Shown here: positions 27,025 through 36,764 of the stretch, piece by piece | How positions within the stretch are numbered: the first letter of the stretch is position 1 | Layout: every line of letters starts with the position of its first letter | Origin: Streptomyces formicae | GTDB taxonomy: Bacteria; Actinomycetota; Actinomycetes; Streptomycetales; Streptomycetaceae | Direction of reading: 5' to 3' | DNA: 64,000 nt | NCBI RefSeq assembly: GCF_002556545.1 | Contig: NZ_CP022685.1 | Coordinates: 6,674,001-6,738,000, forward strand | Notes under the pieces: model-generated | Told to the model about the DNA's origin: nothing | The model's input: only the letters and a program-made list of their open reading frames with translations | The model's database searches: none | Program-made: the position numbers and the translations under genes

Positions 27025-28110
27025 GTGAGCACCACCAAGAAGGTCACGTTCACCGCGGTCGCGGTGGGCATCGGACTCGTCGCGCTCTCCGCGTGCGGCA
27101 GCTCCGACAGCGGTTCCGGCACGTCCGACTCCAAGAGCGTCACGCTCGTCAGCCACGACTCCTTCAACGTCTCCAAGGACGTGCTGAAGGCGTTCGAGAA
27201 GCGCTCCGGATACAAGGTCAACGTCCTCAAGGACGGGGACGCGGGCGCCGCCGTCAACAAGGCGATCCTCTCCAAGGACAACCCGCAGGGCGACGTCTTC
27301 TTCGGCGTCGACAACACCCTCCTCTCGCGGGCGCTCGACAACGGGCTCTTCCAGTCGTACGAGGCCAAGGGCTCGGAGAAGATCAAGCCGGAGTTCCGGG
27401 TCGACCAGGACAAGCACCGGGTCACGCCCGTCGACAGCGGCGACATCTGCGTCAACTACGACAAGAAGTACTTCGAAGAGAAGAAGCTGGCCCCGCCGAA
27501 GTCCTTCGACGATCTGGCCGAGCCGCGGTACAAGGACCTCCTCGTCACCGAGAACGCCGCGACCTCCTCGCCCGGCCTCGGCTTCCTGCTCGGCACCGCC
27601 GCCGCGTACGGCGACGGCGGCTGGGAGGGCTACTGGAAGAAGCTCAAGGCCAACGGCGTCAAGGTCGTCGACGGCTGGGAGCAGGCATACAACGAGGAGT
27701 TCTCCGGGTCCGCGGGCGGCAAGAAGGCCAAGGGGGACCGGCCGCTCGTCGTCTCGTACGCCTCGTCCCCGCCCGTCGAGGTCCTCTACGCCAAGCCGCA
27801 GCCGAAGCAGGCGCCGACCGGCGTCGCGACCGGTACCTGCTTCCGGCAGGTCGAGTACGCGGGCCTGCTCGGCAACGCCAAGAACGAGAAGGGCGGCAAG
27901 GCGCTCCTGGACTTCCTCGCGGGCAAGGAGTTCCAGGAGGACATGCCGCTGAACATGTTCGTGAACCCGGTGCGCGAGGGGACCAAGCTGCCCGAGCTGT
28001 TCACGGAGCACGGCGTGACGGTCGACAAGCCCGAGACCCTGGCCCCGAAGAAGATCGCCGACAACCGCGAGTCGTGGATCAAGTCGTGGACCTCGCTCGT
28101 ACTGAAGTGA
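27025..28110 (+). CDS. thiB: Thiamine ABC transporter substrate-binding lipoprotein
   Basis: The product is 361 aa. A signal peptide ends at the lipobox LSAC (Cys24), followed by a Ser/Gly linker. A type 2 periplasmic-binding fold (VTLVSHDSFNVSKDVLKAFEKRSG) matches ThiB/TbpA proteins. The aromatic, acidic pocket residues cannot be proven here, but the upstream TPP riboswitch supports thiamine or a derivative as ligand. It starts at GTG 27025. The stop overlaps the thiP GTG by 4 nt (GTGA), so the genes are coupled. Confidence 0.92.
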   Translation: MSTTKKVTFTAVAVGIGLVALSACGSSDSGSGTSDSKSVTLVSHDSFNVSKDVLKAFEKRSGYKVNVLKDGDAGAAVNKAILSKDNPQGDVFFGVDNTLLSRALDNGLFQSYEAKGSEKIKPEFRVDQDKHRVTPVDSGDICVNYDKKYFEEKKLAPPKSFDDLAEPRYKDLLVTENAATSSPGLGFLLGTAAAYGDGGWEGYWKKLKANGVKVVDGWEQAYNEEFSGSAGGKKAKGDRPLVVSYASSPPVEVLYAKPQPKQAPTGVATGTCFRQVEYAGLLGNAKNEKGGKALLDFLAGKEFQEDMPLNMFVNPVREGTKLPELFTEHGVTVDKPETLAPKKIADNRESWIKSWTSLVLK

Positions 28111-29807
28111 CGGAGGCGACCGGAGAGAAGGAGCGCCCCCTGAAGGGACGCCCCCTGAAGGGGCGTTCGCGCGGGGGCGCGGCGCGGCTCGGTCTGATGG
28201 CCGTGCCCGTCGCGTTCTTCGCGCTCTTCTTCGCCTATCCGGTCACGGCGATCGTCTCGCGCGGACTGCACGTCGACGGCGCCTGGCGGTTCGGGCGGAT
28301 CACCGAGGTGCTCGGGCAGTCCGACATCCGGCACGTGCTGTGGTTCACCACCTGGCAGGCGCTCGCGTCGACCGCGCTCACGCTGCTCGTCGCGCTCCCC
28401 GGCGCGTACGTCTTCGCGCGCTTCGACTTCCCGGGCAAGCAGGTCCTGCGGGCCGTCGTCACCGTGCCGTTCGTGCTGCCGACGGTCGTCGTCGGGACCG
28501 CCTTCCTCGCGCTGCTCGGCAGGGGCGGGCTCCTCGACGAGCTGTGGGGCGTGCGCCTGGACACCACGGTCTGGGCGATCCTGCTCGCGCACGTCTTCTT
28601 CAACTACGCGGTCGTCGTACGGACCGTGGGCGGGCTCTGGTCGCAGCTCGACCCCCGGCAGGAGGAGGCCGCGCGGATGCTCGGCGCCTCGCGCTTCAGG
28701 GCCTGGCGGACGGTGACGCTGCCCGCGCTCGGGCCCGCCGTCGCGGCGGCCGCGCTCATGGTCTTCCTCTTCACCTTCACCTCCTTCGGCGTCGTGCAGA
28801 TCCTCGGCGGACCCGCGTACTCCACGCTCGAAGTGGAGATCTACCGGCAGACCGCCCAACTGCTCGACCTGCCGACGGCCGCCGTCCTGACGATCGTGCA
28901 GTTCGCCGCGGTCGGGCTGATCCTGGCCGTCCACGCGTGGACGGTGCGGCGGCGCGAGAGCGCGCTGAAGCTCGTCGACGCCTCGGCCGTCGCGCGGCGG
29001 CCGCGCGGCGCGGGGCAGTGGACGCTGCTCGGCCTGGTCATGGCCACGGTCGCCGTACTGATCCTGTTGCCGCTCGGGGTGCTGATCCAGCGGTCCTTCG
29101 ACGGTCCCGACGGGTTCGGATTCGCGTACTACAAGGAGCTGACCTCGGCGGAGGGCGGCGCCTTCCTCGTGCCGCCGATCGAGGCGGTGTGGAATTCGTT
29201 GCAGTACGCGGTCGTGGCCACGGCCATCGCGGTCGTCATCGGCGGGCTCGCCGCCGCCGCGCTCACGCGCAGGGCAGGGCGGCTCGTGCGCGGTTTCGAC
29301 GCGCTGCTGATGCTGCCGCTCGGGGTCTCCGCGGTGACCGTCGGCTTCGGTTTCCTGATCACCCTGGACAAGCCGCCGCTCGATCTGCGGTCCTCCTGGA
29401 TCCTGGTGCCGCTCGCCCAGGCGCTGGTGGGCGTGCCCTTCGTCGTCCGCACGATGCTGCCCGTCCTGCGCGCGGTGGACGGACGCCTTCGCGAGGCGGC
29501 CGCCGTGCTCGGGGCTTCGCCGCTGCGGGCCTGGCGGGAGGTGGACCTGCCGATGGTGCGGCGGGCGCTGCTGATCGCCGCCGGGTTCGCCTTCGCCGTC
29601 TCGCTCGGCGAGTTCGGCGCGACCGTCTTCATCGCGCGGCCCGACAACCCGACTCTTCCGGTCGCCGTGGCGCGCCTGCTCGGTCGGGCCGGGGACCTCA
29701 ACTACGGCCAGGCGATGGCGCTTTCGACGATCCTCATGGTGGTGTGCGCGGTGTCGCTGCTGCTCCTGGAACGCATCCGTACCGACCGCACCACAGGGGA
29801 GTTCTGA
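28107..29807 (+). CDS. thiP: Thiamine ABC transporter permease
   Basis: The product is 566 aa, a fused double permease with about 12 membrane helices. Two binding-protein-dependent transport domains each carry an EAA loop (EEAARMLGASRFRAWRTVTLP and REAAAVLGASPLRAWREVDLP). It partners ThiB and ThiQ. The N-terminus contains RPLKGRPLKG, encoded by a 15-nt tandem repeat CGCCCCCTGAAGGG(A/G) at 28134-28163 that resembles the dispersed hairpin repeat of this genome. ATG of thiQ overlaps its TGA. Confidence 0.92.
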   Translation: MTEATGEKERPLKGRPLKGRSRGGAARLGLMAVPVAFFALFFAYPVTAIVSRGLHVDGAWRFGRITEVLGQSDIRHVLWFTTWQALASTALTLLVALPGAYVFARFDFPGKQVLRAVVTVPFVLPTVVVGTAFLALLGRGGLLDELWGVRLDTTVWAILLAHVFFNYAVVVRTVGGLWSQLDPRQEEAARMLGASRFRAWRTVTLPALGPAVAAAALMVFLFTFTSFGVVQILGGPAYSTLEVEIYRQTAQLLDLPTAAVLTIVQFAAVGLILAVHAWTVRRRESALKLVDASAVARRPRGAGQWTLLGLVMATVAVLILLPLGVLIQRSFDGPDGFGFAYYKELTSAEGGAFLVPPIEAVWNSLQYAVVATAIAVVIGGLAAAALTRRAGRLVRGFDALLMLPLGVSAVTVGFGFLITLDKPPLDLRSSWILVPLAQALVGVPFVVRTMLPVLRAVDGRLREAAAVLGASPLRAWREVDLPMVRRALLIAAGFAFAVSLGEFGATVFIARPDNPTLPVAVARLLGRAGDLNYGQAMALSTILMVVCAVSLLLLERIRTDRTTGEF

Positions 29808-30892
29808 TGACGACCGCCTTGACGGACCCCCTGCTGAGCCTGCGGGACGCGACCGTACGCTTCGGGGCGCGGGCCGCGCTCGACGCCGTCGACCTCGATG
29901 TCGCCGAGCACGAGATCGTCTGTGTGCTCGGCCCGAGCGGCAGCGGCAAGTCGACGCTGCTGCGGGCGGTCGCCGGGTTGCAGGGGCTCGACGCGGGGCG
30001 GGTCCTGCTCGGCGGCCGTGACCAGGCCGGGGTGCCCGCGCACAAGCGGGGCGTCGGTCTGATGTTCCAGGACCACCAGCTCTTCCCGCAGCGCGACGTG
30101 GCGGGCAACGTGGCCTTCGGCCTGCGCATGCACGGCGCTTCGCGGGGTGAACAGGCCGACCGGGTCGCCGAGTTGCTGGAGCTCGTCGGGCTCCCGAAGG
30201 CCCAGCGGCGGGCGGTGGCCTCGCTCTCCGGCGGCGAGCAGCAGCGGGTCGCGCTCGCGCGTGCGCTGGCCCCGCGCCCCAGGCTCCTGATGCTGGACGA
30301 GCCGCTCGGGCAGCTCGACCGCTCGCTGCGGGAGCGCCTCGTGGTCGAACTCCGCGAACTCTTCGGCGAGTTGGGCACCACCGTGCTCGCCGTCACGCAC
30401 GACCAGGGCGAGGCGTTCGCGCTCGCCGACCGGGTCGTCGTGATGCGGGACGGGCGGATCGCCCAGTCCGGCAGCCCGCTCGAGGTGTGGCAGCGGCCCG
30501 CGGACGAGTTCGTGGCGCGCTTCCTCGGCTTCGACAACATCGTCGCGGCGACGGTGTCGGGCGGCAGCGCGGACACGGCCTGGGGCAAGGTGCCCGTGCC
30601 GCAGGACACCCCGGCCGGACGGCACAAGATCCTGGTGCGCCCGGCCGGAGTGCGCCTCGTCCCCACCGCCGAGGGCCTGCCCTGCGTGGTGACGGGCCGT
30701 ACCTTCCGCGGCACCCATGTCGCCGTGCACCTCAAGGCTGCCGAGGGACCGCGCCTGGAGGCGGCGTGCGCTTTGCGGCGGGCGCCCGAGGTGGGGGAGA
30801 GGGTCGGCGTCGGGTTCGACGCGGAGGACGTGGTGGTGCTCGCCGACGGCGCCGGACGAAACACAGGTGCCGCTCCGGTGAAGTCGCTCTAG
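29807..30892 (+). CDS. thiQ: Thiamine ABC transporter ATP-binding protein
   Basis: This 361-aa ABC ATPase has Walker A GPSGSGKS (42-49), signature LSGGEQQRVALARAL, Walker B LLMLDEPL and the switch His in VTHDQ. A C-terminal TOBE-like domain of about 120 residues follows, longer than in E. coli ThiQ. It powers uptake through ThiP. It is third in the riboswitch-controlled operon with 1-nt overlap to thiP; the next gene starts 10 nt downstream and may be co-transcribed. Confidence 0.9.
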   Translation: MTTALTDPLLSLRDATVRFGARAALDAVDLDVAEHEIVCVLGPSGSGKSTLLRAVAGLQGLDAGRVLLGGRDQAGVPAHKRGVGLMFQDHQLFPQRDVAGNVAFGLRMHGASRGEQADRVAELLELVGLPKAQRRAVASLSGGEQQRVALARALAPRPRLLMLDEPLGQLDRSLRERLVVELRELFGELGTTVLAVTHDQGEAFALADRVVVMRDGRIAQSGSPLEVWQRPADEFVARFLGFDNIVAATVSGGSADTAWGKVPVPQDTPAGRHKILVRPAGVRLVPTAEGLPCVVTGRTFRGTHVAVHLKAAEGPRLEAACALRRAPEVGERVGVGFDAEDVVVLADGAGRNTGAAPVKSL

Positions 30893-30902
30893 AGTTCGAG
30901 CC

Positions 30903-31694
30903 ATGACCACCTTGAGCCATGATCGGTACCGTGCCGAAGTCACCCGCCAGTTCGACCTCTTGAGGACGACCCTGGCCGGTGCCGACCTCTCCGTCACCGT
31001 GCCGACCTGCCCGGACTGGACGCTGGGCCAGCTCGCCCGGCACATGGGCGGAGCGGTGCGCTGGAGCGGGCACCTGATCGAGACCCGCGCCGAGCAGAAC
31101 GTCCCCGACGAGGCCGTGCCGAACGCGCCGGGCCCCGAGGACGACGACCCCGCCGCGCTCGACGCCTGGCTCGCCGAGACCGCCGAGTTCGCCGAGCGCG
31201 TCTTCCGGGACACCGACGCCGACACCAAGGTGTGGGCGTGGGCCGAGGACCACACCGCGGGATTCTGGGCGCGGCGCATGACGCACGAGCTGGCGATCCA
31301 CCGCGCGGACGCGGCGATCGCCGCGGGTGTCGCGTACGAGGTGGCGCCGGACGTCGCGGCCGACGCGATCGACGAGTGGCTGGAGATCGTCCAGTTCGTG
31401 CAGCGGACCTCTCCCGAGGACAGCGCGTCCGAGCTGAAGGGCGCGGGGCGCAGCATCCACCTGCACGCGACCGACGCCCCGCAGGGCCTGGACGCCGAGT
31501 GGCTCATCGAGTTCGGCGAGGACGGATTCACCTGGCGGCGCGGGCACGCGAAGGCGTCCGTCGCGCTGCGCGGGCCGCTCACGGAGGTGCTGCTCGCCTT
31601 CTACCGGAGGCGGCCGCTCGACAGCGGTCTCGTGGAGGTCGTCGGGGAGCGGGAACTGCTCGACTTCTGGCTGGAGCGGGCGACGTTCGGCTGA
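30903..31694 (+). CDS. Maleylpyruvate isomerase-type (MDMPI/DinB-like) protein
   Basis: The product is 263 aa. The N-terminal four-helix MDMPI domain has possible metal ligands in RHMGGAVRW (His47) and HELAIHRAD, and an MDMPI C-terminal domain follows. Such proteins include mycothiol-dependent enzymes, but most Streptomyces members are uncharacterised. It begins 10 nt after thiQ. The unit TTCGGCTGACCGG, which includes the stop codon, is tandemly duplicated at 31686-31711. Confidence 0.8.
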   Translation: MTTLSHDRYRAEVTRQFDLLRTTLAGADLSVTVPTCPDWTLGQLARHMGGAVRWSGHLIETRAEQNVPDEAVPNAPGPEDDDPAALDAWLAETAEFAERVFRDTDADTKVWAWAEDHTAGFWARRMTHELAIHRADAAIAAGVAYEVAPDVAADAIDEWLEIVQFVQRTSPEDSASELKGAGRSIHLHATDAPQGLDAEWLIEFGEDGFTWRRGHAKASVALRGPLTEVLLAFYRRRPLDSGLVEVVGERELLDFWLERATFG

Positions 31695-31732
31695 CCGGTT
31701 CGGCTGACCGGTTCTGTGCCGGATCGGCCCGC

Positions 31733-32395
31733 TCAGGGCTCGGGTGACGCCCTGACGAGCCCCGACTCGTACGCAAGGATCACCGCCTGCGCCCGGTCGC
31801 GCAGTTCCCTCTTGGCGAAGAGCCGGTTGATGTGCGTCTTCACGGTGTGGTCGGTGATCGTCAGGCGGTCGGCGATCTCCGCGTTCGACAGGCCCCGCGC
31901 GATGAGGACGAGCACCTCGGCCTCGCGGGCGGTCAGCCCCTCGACGTCCCGCGCCGGGGGTACGGCGGCCCGCTGGCGCGCGAACTCCGCGACGAGGCGC
32001 TGGGTGATCTCGGGCGCGAGCAGCGCGTTGCCCGCCGCTACCACCCGTACGGCGTGCAGGAGTTCGGGGAACGTGCAGTCCTTGAGCAGGAACCCGGAGG
32101 CTCCCGCGGCCAGCGCGTCGTAGACGTACTCGTCGAGTCCGAACGTCGTCAGCATCAGGGCCCGGGTCGCGCCGCCGGACGCGGCGAGGATCTCCCGGGC
32201 CGCGTCGATGCCGTTCATCGTCGGCATGCGGATGTCCAGGAGCACCAGGTCGGGGCGGTGCTCGGCGGCGAGCGCGACCGCCCGGGCGCCGTCCGCCGCC
32301 TCGGCGACGACCTCGATGTCGTCCTGGGTGCTCAGGAGGTTCACGAATCCGGTGCGGACGACGGCCTGGTCGTCGGCGACGAGGGTTCTGATCAC
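31733..32395 (-). CDS. NarL/LuxR-family response regulator
   Basis: The product is 220 aa. A receiver domain with the phospho-acceptor Asp54 (VLLDIRMP) and Lys in LLKD is followed by a LuxR-type helix-turn-helix GLTAREAEVLVLIARGLSNA and TVKTHINRLFAK. GTG 32395 is preceded by a weak purine run. It lies 38 nt downstream of the histidine kinase gene, and the two form one unit. Targets are unknown. Confidence 0.92.
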   Translation of the reverse strand: MIRTLVADDQAVVRTGFVNLLSTQDDIEVVAEAADGARAVALAAEHRPDLVLLDIRMPTMNGIDAAREILAASGGATRALMLTTFGLDEYVYDALAAGASGFLLKDCTFPELLHAVRVVAAGNALLAPEITQRLVAEFARQRAAVPPARDVEGLTAREAEVLVLIARGLSNAEIADRLTITDHTVKTHINRLFAKRELRDRAQAVILAYESGLVRASPEP

Positions 32396-32433
32396 GCGGG
32401 GTCCGTCCTGTCCTGAGGTGCCCGAGTTCCGTG

Positions 32434-33690
32434 TCACCACGGGAGTTCCGCCTCCACCGTGAAGCCGCCGGAGGTGCCCGCGCCCGCGGTGAGGCTGCCG
32501 CCGACCAGGGCGGCGCGTTCGCGCATCCCGGTCAGGCCGTGGCCGCCGGCCGAGCCGCCGGGCAGTGGTGGCCCCGGGCCGTCGTCGGCGACGCGGAGCG
32601 TCAATCGGTCGGCGCGGTAGCCCAGTTCGACCACGGTGGCGGCGCCGGGCGCGTGTTTGCGGGCGTTGGTCAGCGACTCCTGCACGATGCGGTACGCGGA
32701 CAGTTCCCACGCGGCGGGCAGCGGCACCCGCTCGCCGGTGATCCGCAGCTCCGCGCTGCCGCCCACCGCCCGGTGCCGGGCCAGGAGTTCGTCGAGGCGG
32801 TCGAGCGTGGGCTGCGGCGCGGTCGCCGCGGTCTCGTCGTGCTGCGGGGTGCGCAGGACGCCGAGCAGGCGGCGCAGTTCGGCCATCGAGTCTCGGGCCG
32901 TGCCCGCGATCTGCTGGAACCCCTCGCGGGCCCCCGGGGTGAGTCCCGGCGTCGTGTACGTGGCGCTCTCCGCCTGCACCGCGATCATCGACACCGAGTG
33001 CGCGACGATGTCGTGCAGCTCGCGGGCGATCGCCGCCCGCTCCGCCTGGGCGGCCTGCCGTCGCTCCATGGCGATCAACTGGGCCTGGGCAAGGGCCCGT
33101 TCGCGTCGGGTCTCCTCGCGGGCGCGCACCGCGTCGCCCATGCTGACCGCGCCGAGGATCACCGCGCAGAGCCCGAACGCCTCGGCGAACAGACCGAGCG
33201 AGCCCGCGTTGCCGAGCGCGGGGACGTCGGGGAGGCGGTCGTCGCGGGCCCAGCTCAGGATGTGCCACAGGTTGGTGGCGAGGGCGCCGAGCGTGCCGCC
33301 CGCGACGAGCAGCGCGGGGTGCAGGACGCGGTGCCTGCCGAGGACGTAACAGCCGATGAGGCCGCTGGTCATCACCGCGATGGACAGGGAGGTGTCGGCG
33401 CCGAAGCTGACCAGCCCGGCGGCGACGGTCACCAGGGCCACCGGCGGGAAGGCGCGTCGCCACATCAGTGAGGCCGTGGACACCAGGATCGCGCTCGCGT
33501 TGGTCACCGAGCCGGGGAACACCACGAGTTCGGCGGCCGCGCCCACGGTCAGGACCGCGCCCGTGATCCACGGGTAGGCGGGCGCGGCGGCCAGCGCGCG
33601 CAGGCGGCGGCGCAGGACGGTCGGCCGGGTGGGAACGGTCGGCCGGGAAGGGGGCGCCTGCCGGGGCGAGGTGGTCGTGCTCATGGCCAT
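32434..33690 (-). CDS. Two-component sensor histidine kinase, HisKA_3 type
   Basis: The product is 418 aa. It has about five or six membrane helices in residues 38-185, a short coiled linker rich in Arg/Gln, the phosphorylatable His226 in ARELHDIVAHS and a C-terminal HATPase with NARKHAPGA and ADDGPG. No extracytoplasmic sensor domain is present, so it may sense the membrane. ATG 33690 follows GGAAG. It pairs with the NarL-type regulator downstream. The signal is unknown. Confidence 0.92.
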   Translation of the reverse strand: MAMSTTTSPRQAPPSRPTVPTRPTVLRRRLRALAAAPAYPWITGAVLTVGAAAELVVFPGSVTNASAILVSTASLMWRRAFPPVALVTVAAGLVSFGADTSLSIAVMTSGLIGCYVLGRHRVLHPALLVAGGTLGALATNLWHILSWARDDRLPDVPALGNAGSLGLFAEAFGLCAVILGAVSMGDAVRAREETRRERALAQAQLIAMERRQAAQAERAAIARELHDIVAHSVSMIAVQAESATYTTPGLTPGAREGFQQIAGTARDSMAELRRLLGVLRTPQHDETAATAPQPTLDRLDELLARHRAVGGSAELRITGERVPLPAAWELSAYRIVQESLTNARKHAPGAATVVELGYRADRLTLRVADDGPGPPLPGGSAGGHGLTGMRERAALVGGSLTAGAGTSGGFTVEAELPW

Positions 33691-33826
33691 GATTCTTCCG
33701 TCAGGACGGGGCGGGTGCGTCGCCGCCGGGGTGGAGACGGACGGCGCTCGTCATGCCACGGGTTGACGCCCGGGTCCGGAGTCCCGGGTGACGCCCCGGA
33801 CGCGGCGGCTTCCTACCGTCGGAGCC

Positions 33827-34966
33827 ATGCCTCGCACCCTCGTCGTCACCAATGACTTCCCGCCCCGGCAGGGCGGCATCGAGACCTTCGTGGACGCGCT
33901 CGTACGCCGGTTCCCGCCCGGCACGGCCGTCGTGTACACCTCGGCCGAGCCGGGCGACGTGACGTACGACGGTACGTTCCCGCACCCCGTCGTACGCGAC
34001 CGGGCGCGCACCCTGTTGCCCACCCGGCGCACCGGGGAGCGCGCCGTGGCCCTCGCCCGGCGCTACGGCTGCGACCGCGTCTGGTTCGGCGCGGCCGCGC
34101 CGCTCGGGCTGCTCGCCGGGCGGCTGCGGCGCGAGGCGTCGGTGCGGACGGTGGTCGCCACGACGCACGGCCACGAGGTGTGGTGGGCCCGCACGCCGGG
34201 CGCGCGGACGCTGTTGCGGCGCGTCGGGGCCGGGGCGGACTGCGTGACGTATCTCGGCGAGAGCACCGGGGGCCCCGTGCGGCGGGCGATGGACCCCGGG
34301 GTGCGGTTCGCGCGCCTTGTGCCCGGTGTCGACGCGGCGGGTTTCCGGCCCGGGGCCGACGGGCGCGCGGTGCGCGAGCGGTACGGGCTCGGCGACGGCA
34401 GGCCCGTCGTCCTGTGCGCCGCCCGTCTCGTGCCGCGCAAGGGGCAGGACACCCTGATCGAGGCGCTGCCGATGGTGCGCAGGGCGGTCGCCGACACCAC
34501 CCTGCTGCTGGTCGGCGCGGGGCCCTACGAGGCCAGGCTGCGCAGGATCGCCGAAGAACAGGGCGTCCTGGACGGCGTCGTCTTCGCGGGCGGACATCCG
34601 CACGAGGCGATGCCGCCCTTCTACGCGGCCGCCGACGCCTTCGCCATGCCGTGCCGCACGCGCAGGCGCGGCCTGGAGGTCGAAGGGCTCGGCATCGTCT
34701 TCCTCGAGGCCGCAGCGGCCGGGCTGCCCGTCGTGGCGGGCGACTCGGGCGGCGCGCCGGACGCCGTCCTGGACGGCGAGAGCGGCTACGTCGTGGACGG
34801 CCGTTCCCCCGCGGCCGTCTCGGACCGCCTCGTAAGGCTGCTCAGGGACCGCGAACTCGCCCGCGCCATGGGGGAGAAGGGACGGGCGTGGGTACGGCGG
34901 GAGTGGGACTGGGACCGGTCGTACGAGGTGCTGTCGCGATTGCTCTGCGCCGACCGGGACCACTAG
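33827..34966 (+). CDS. GT4 family glycosyltransferase (PimB-like)
   Basis: The product is 379 aa. Its N-terminus RTLVVTNDFPPRQGGIETFV is typical of PimB-type mannosyltransferases, which add the second mannose to phosphatidylinositol mannosides from GDP-mannose. It has GHEVWWA, RLVPRKGQDTLIEALP and the E-x7-E motif EGLGIVFLE. PIM synthesis is plausible but not shown by the sequence alone. ATG 33827 was chosen by conservation; GGAG is very close (2 nt). It is divergent from the two-component genes. Confidence 0.8.
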   Translation: MPRTLVVTNDFPPRQGGIETFVDALVRRFPPGTAVVYTSAEPGDVTYDGTFPHPVVRDRARTLLPTRRTGERAVALARRYGCDRVWFGAAAPLGLLAGRLRREASVRTVVATTHGHEVWWARTPGARTLLRRVGAGADCVTYLGESTGGPVRRAMDPGVRFARLVPGVDAAGFRPGADGRAVRERYGLGDGRPVVLCAARLVPRKGQDTLIEALPMVRRAVADTTLLLVGAGPYEARLRRIAEEQGVLDGVVFAGGHPHEAMPPFYAAADAFAMPCRTRRRGLEVEGLGIVFLEAAAAGLPVVAGDSGGAPDAVLDGESGYVVDGRSPAAVSDRLVRLLRDRELARAMGEKGRAWVRREWDWDRSYEVLSRLLCADRDH

Positions 34967-35043
34967 CCCGCCGCTTCGCGACGGATCATCCCCAGCCGCC
35001 CACCCGTACCTCCGAACCGACCGGCCGAGGCAGGGGCGATTTC

Positions 35044-36180
35044 CTACGCCGACCGCAGCGCCCCCAGCGCCCCCGGCGCCTCCTCCACCGTGTCCACCAG
35101 GGCGATCCGCGCCTCCATCGGGCGCTCCTTGGCCAGGGCCTTCAGGAGCGGCCAGGCGGGGAGGTGCTCCGTCCAGTGGGCGCGGCCGACCAGGACCATC
35201 GGGGTGGGTTCGCCGCGGGACTCGTAGTAGTTGGGGGTGGCGTTGTCGAAGATCTCCTGGACCGTGCCCGCCGCGCCGGGCAGGAAGACGACGCCCGCGT
35301 TCGAGCGGGCGAGCAGGCCGTCCTCGCGGGTGGCGTTGGCGAAGTACTTGGCGAGGTGGGAGGCGAACGCGTTCGGCGGCTCGTGGCCGTAGAACCAGGT
35401 GGGGATGCCCACCGACGCGCCGCCGGACGGCCAGCGCTCGCGGACCGCGAAGGCCGCCTTCGCCCACTCGGTGATGGAGGGCGTGAACGAGGGTGCCTTG
35501 GCGAGGAGTTCGAGGGCCTCGTCGAGCATCTCGTCGTCGAAGGGGGCCGCGTAGGCGCCGAGGTTGGCCGCCTCCATGGCGCCGGGGCCGCCGCCCGTCG
35601 CGACCGTGAAACCGGCCCTGGCCAGCTCGCGGCCGAGTCGCGCCGCGCCCGCGTACTCATCGGTGCCCCGGGCCATCGCGTGGCCGCCCATGACGCCCAC
35701 CACCCGCGCCCCGACGAGGATTTCGTCGAGGGCGTCGGAGATGGAGTCGTCGTGGATCGCGCGGAGCATCGAGGCGAAGACGTCGCCGTCGGACTTGGTC
35801 CGCTGGAACCAGGCGTACGCGTGGGCGTCCGGCGTCGCCTCGTACCCGCCGTCGGCGAGGCCCGCGAACAGGTCGTCGGGGGCGTAGAGCAGCCCCCGGT
35901 AGGGGTTGAAGGGCAGTCCGGGGACGGGTGGGAAGACCAGCGCCCCCGCGGCCCGCACCCGGTCAGCGGCCTCCTGCCCCATCGGGCAGCCGAGGAAGAC
36001 GGCACCCGCCACGTCGGCCGCGAGGAGGGCGGACGTGCGCTGCGTCAGGTCGACGGCCTGGACGCGGTACCCGGCGACGCCACCGCGCGCCGTGACCTCG
36101 TCGAACTCGGCGAGGGTCTCGATCTCACGGTCGGTGCCGGGGAGTTGTGGGGCGGATGCGTGTTCGGGGTTCGGCTGCAT
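35044..36180 (-). CDS. LOG-family-like Rossmann nucleotide-binding protein
   Basis: The product is 378 aa. The LOG/TIGR00730 core is in the second half, with GGGPGAMEAANLGA and LPGAAGTVQEIFDNAT (canonical PGGxGTxxE, here PGAAGTVQE). The first 150 residues are an extra domain with GCPMG and PYRGLLY. Classical LOG proteins release cytokinin-type bases from nucleotides; this long form is probably a pyrimidine/purine nucleosidase-like protein of unknown substrate. It is convergent with the glycosyltransferase gene. Confidence 0.75.
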   Translation of the reverse strand: MQPNPEHASAPQLPGTDREIETLAEFDEVTARGGVAGYRVQAVDLTQRTSALLAADVAGAVFLGCPMGQEAADRVRAAGALVFPPVPGLPFNPYRGLLYAPDDLFAGLADGGYEATPDAHAYAWFQRTKSDGDVFASMLRAIHDDSISDALDEILVGARVVGVMGGHAMARGTDEYAGAARLGRELARAGFTVATGGGPGAMEAANLGAYAAPFDDEMLDEALELLAKAPSFTPSITEWAKAAFAVRERWPSGGASVGIPTWFYGHEPPNAFASHLAKYFANATREDGLLARSNAGVVFLPGAAGTVQEIFDNATPNYYESRGEPTPMVLVGRAHWTEHLPAWPLLKALAKERPMEARIALVDTVEEAPGALGALRSA

Positions 36181-36218
36181 CCGCCCATGCTAAGCAGCGC
36201 CGTGCGGGACGGGTCGGG

Positions 36219-36623
36219 TCAGCCCTGGACCTCGGAGGGGTCCATCCACATGATCTCCCAGGTGTGGCCGTCGAGGTCGTCGTAGGCGCGGCCGTACATC
36301 GTGCCGTAGTCCTGGACCTTGCCCGCGGTGCCGCCCGCCGCGATCGCCTTGTCGACGAGCTCGTCGACCTTCTCGCGGCTCTCGGCGCTCAGACAGAGCA
36401 GCGTCTCGCTGACCTTCGTGGAGTCGGCGATCTCCTTCTGGGTGAAGTCCGCGTAGCGCTCCTTGCCGAGCATCATCGCGATGATGGTGTCGCTGATGAC
36501 CACGCAGGCACAGTCGTCGGTCGAGAACTGCGGGTTGATGCCGTAGCCGAGCTCCGTGAAGAACTTCTTCGACGCCGCGATGTCGTTCACGGCCAGGTTC
36601 ACGAAGATCATCTGCTGGTACAT
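36219..36623 (-). CDS. VOC-family (glyoxalase/bleomycin-resistance-like) protein
   Basis: The product is 134 aa with one vicinal-oxygen-chelate domain: FVNLAVNDIAASKKFFTELG at the start and DLDGHTWEIMWMDPSEV at the end, matching PhnB/glyoxalase-like proteins. The metal ligands and substrate cannot be deduced. ATG 36623 follows GGGAG on the minus strand. Base composition is slightly lower in GC than that of its neighbours. Confidence 0.88.
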   Translation of the reverse strand: MYQQMIFVNLAVNDIAASKKFFTELGYGINPQFSTDDCACVVISDTIIAMMLGKERYADFTQKEIADSTKVSETLLCLSAESREKVDELVDKAIAAGGTAGKVQDYGTMYGRAYDDLDGHTWEIMWMDPSEVQG

Positions 36624-36764
36624 GAGTGTTTCTCCCGGTGGGTGCGTCCCGCGCGTGCGGCCCGTACGTGTGTGCGTGCCTTACGGAGGGGTAGACAGCC
36701 GTTCGATCCGGAACTCATCGCCCGTCACGAACTTTCTTCCCACGAGTCCACAGCCCACGAGTCC

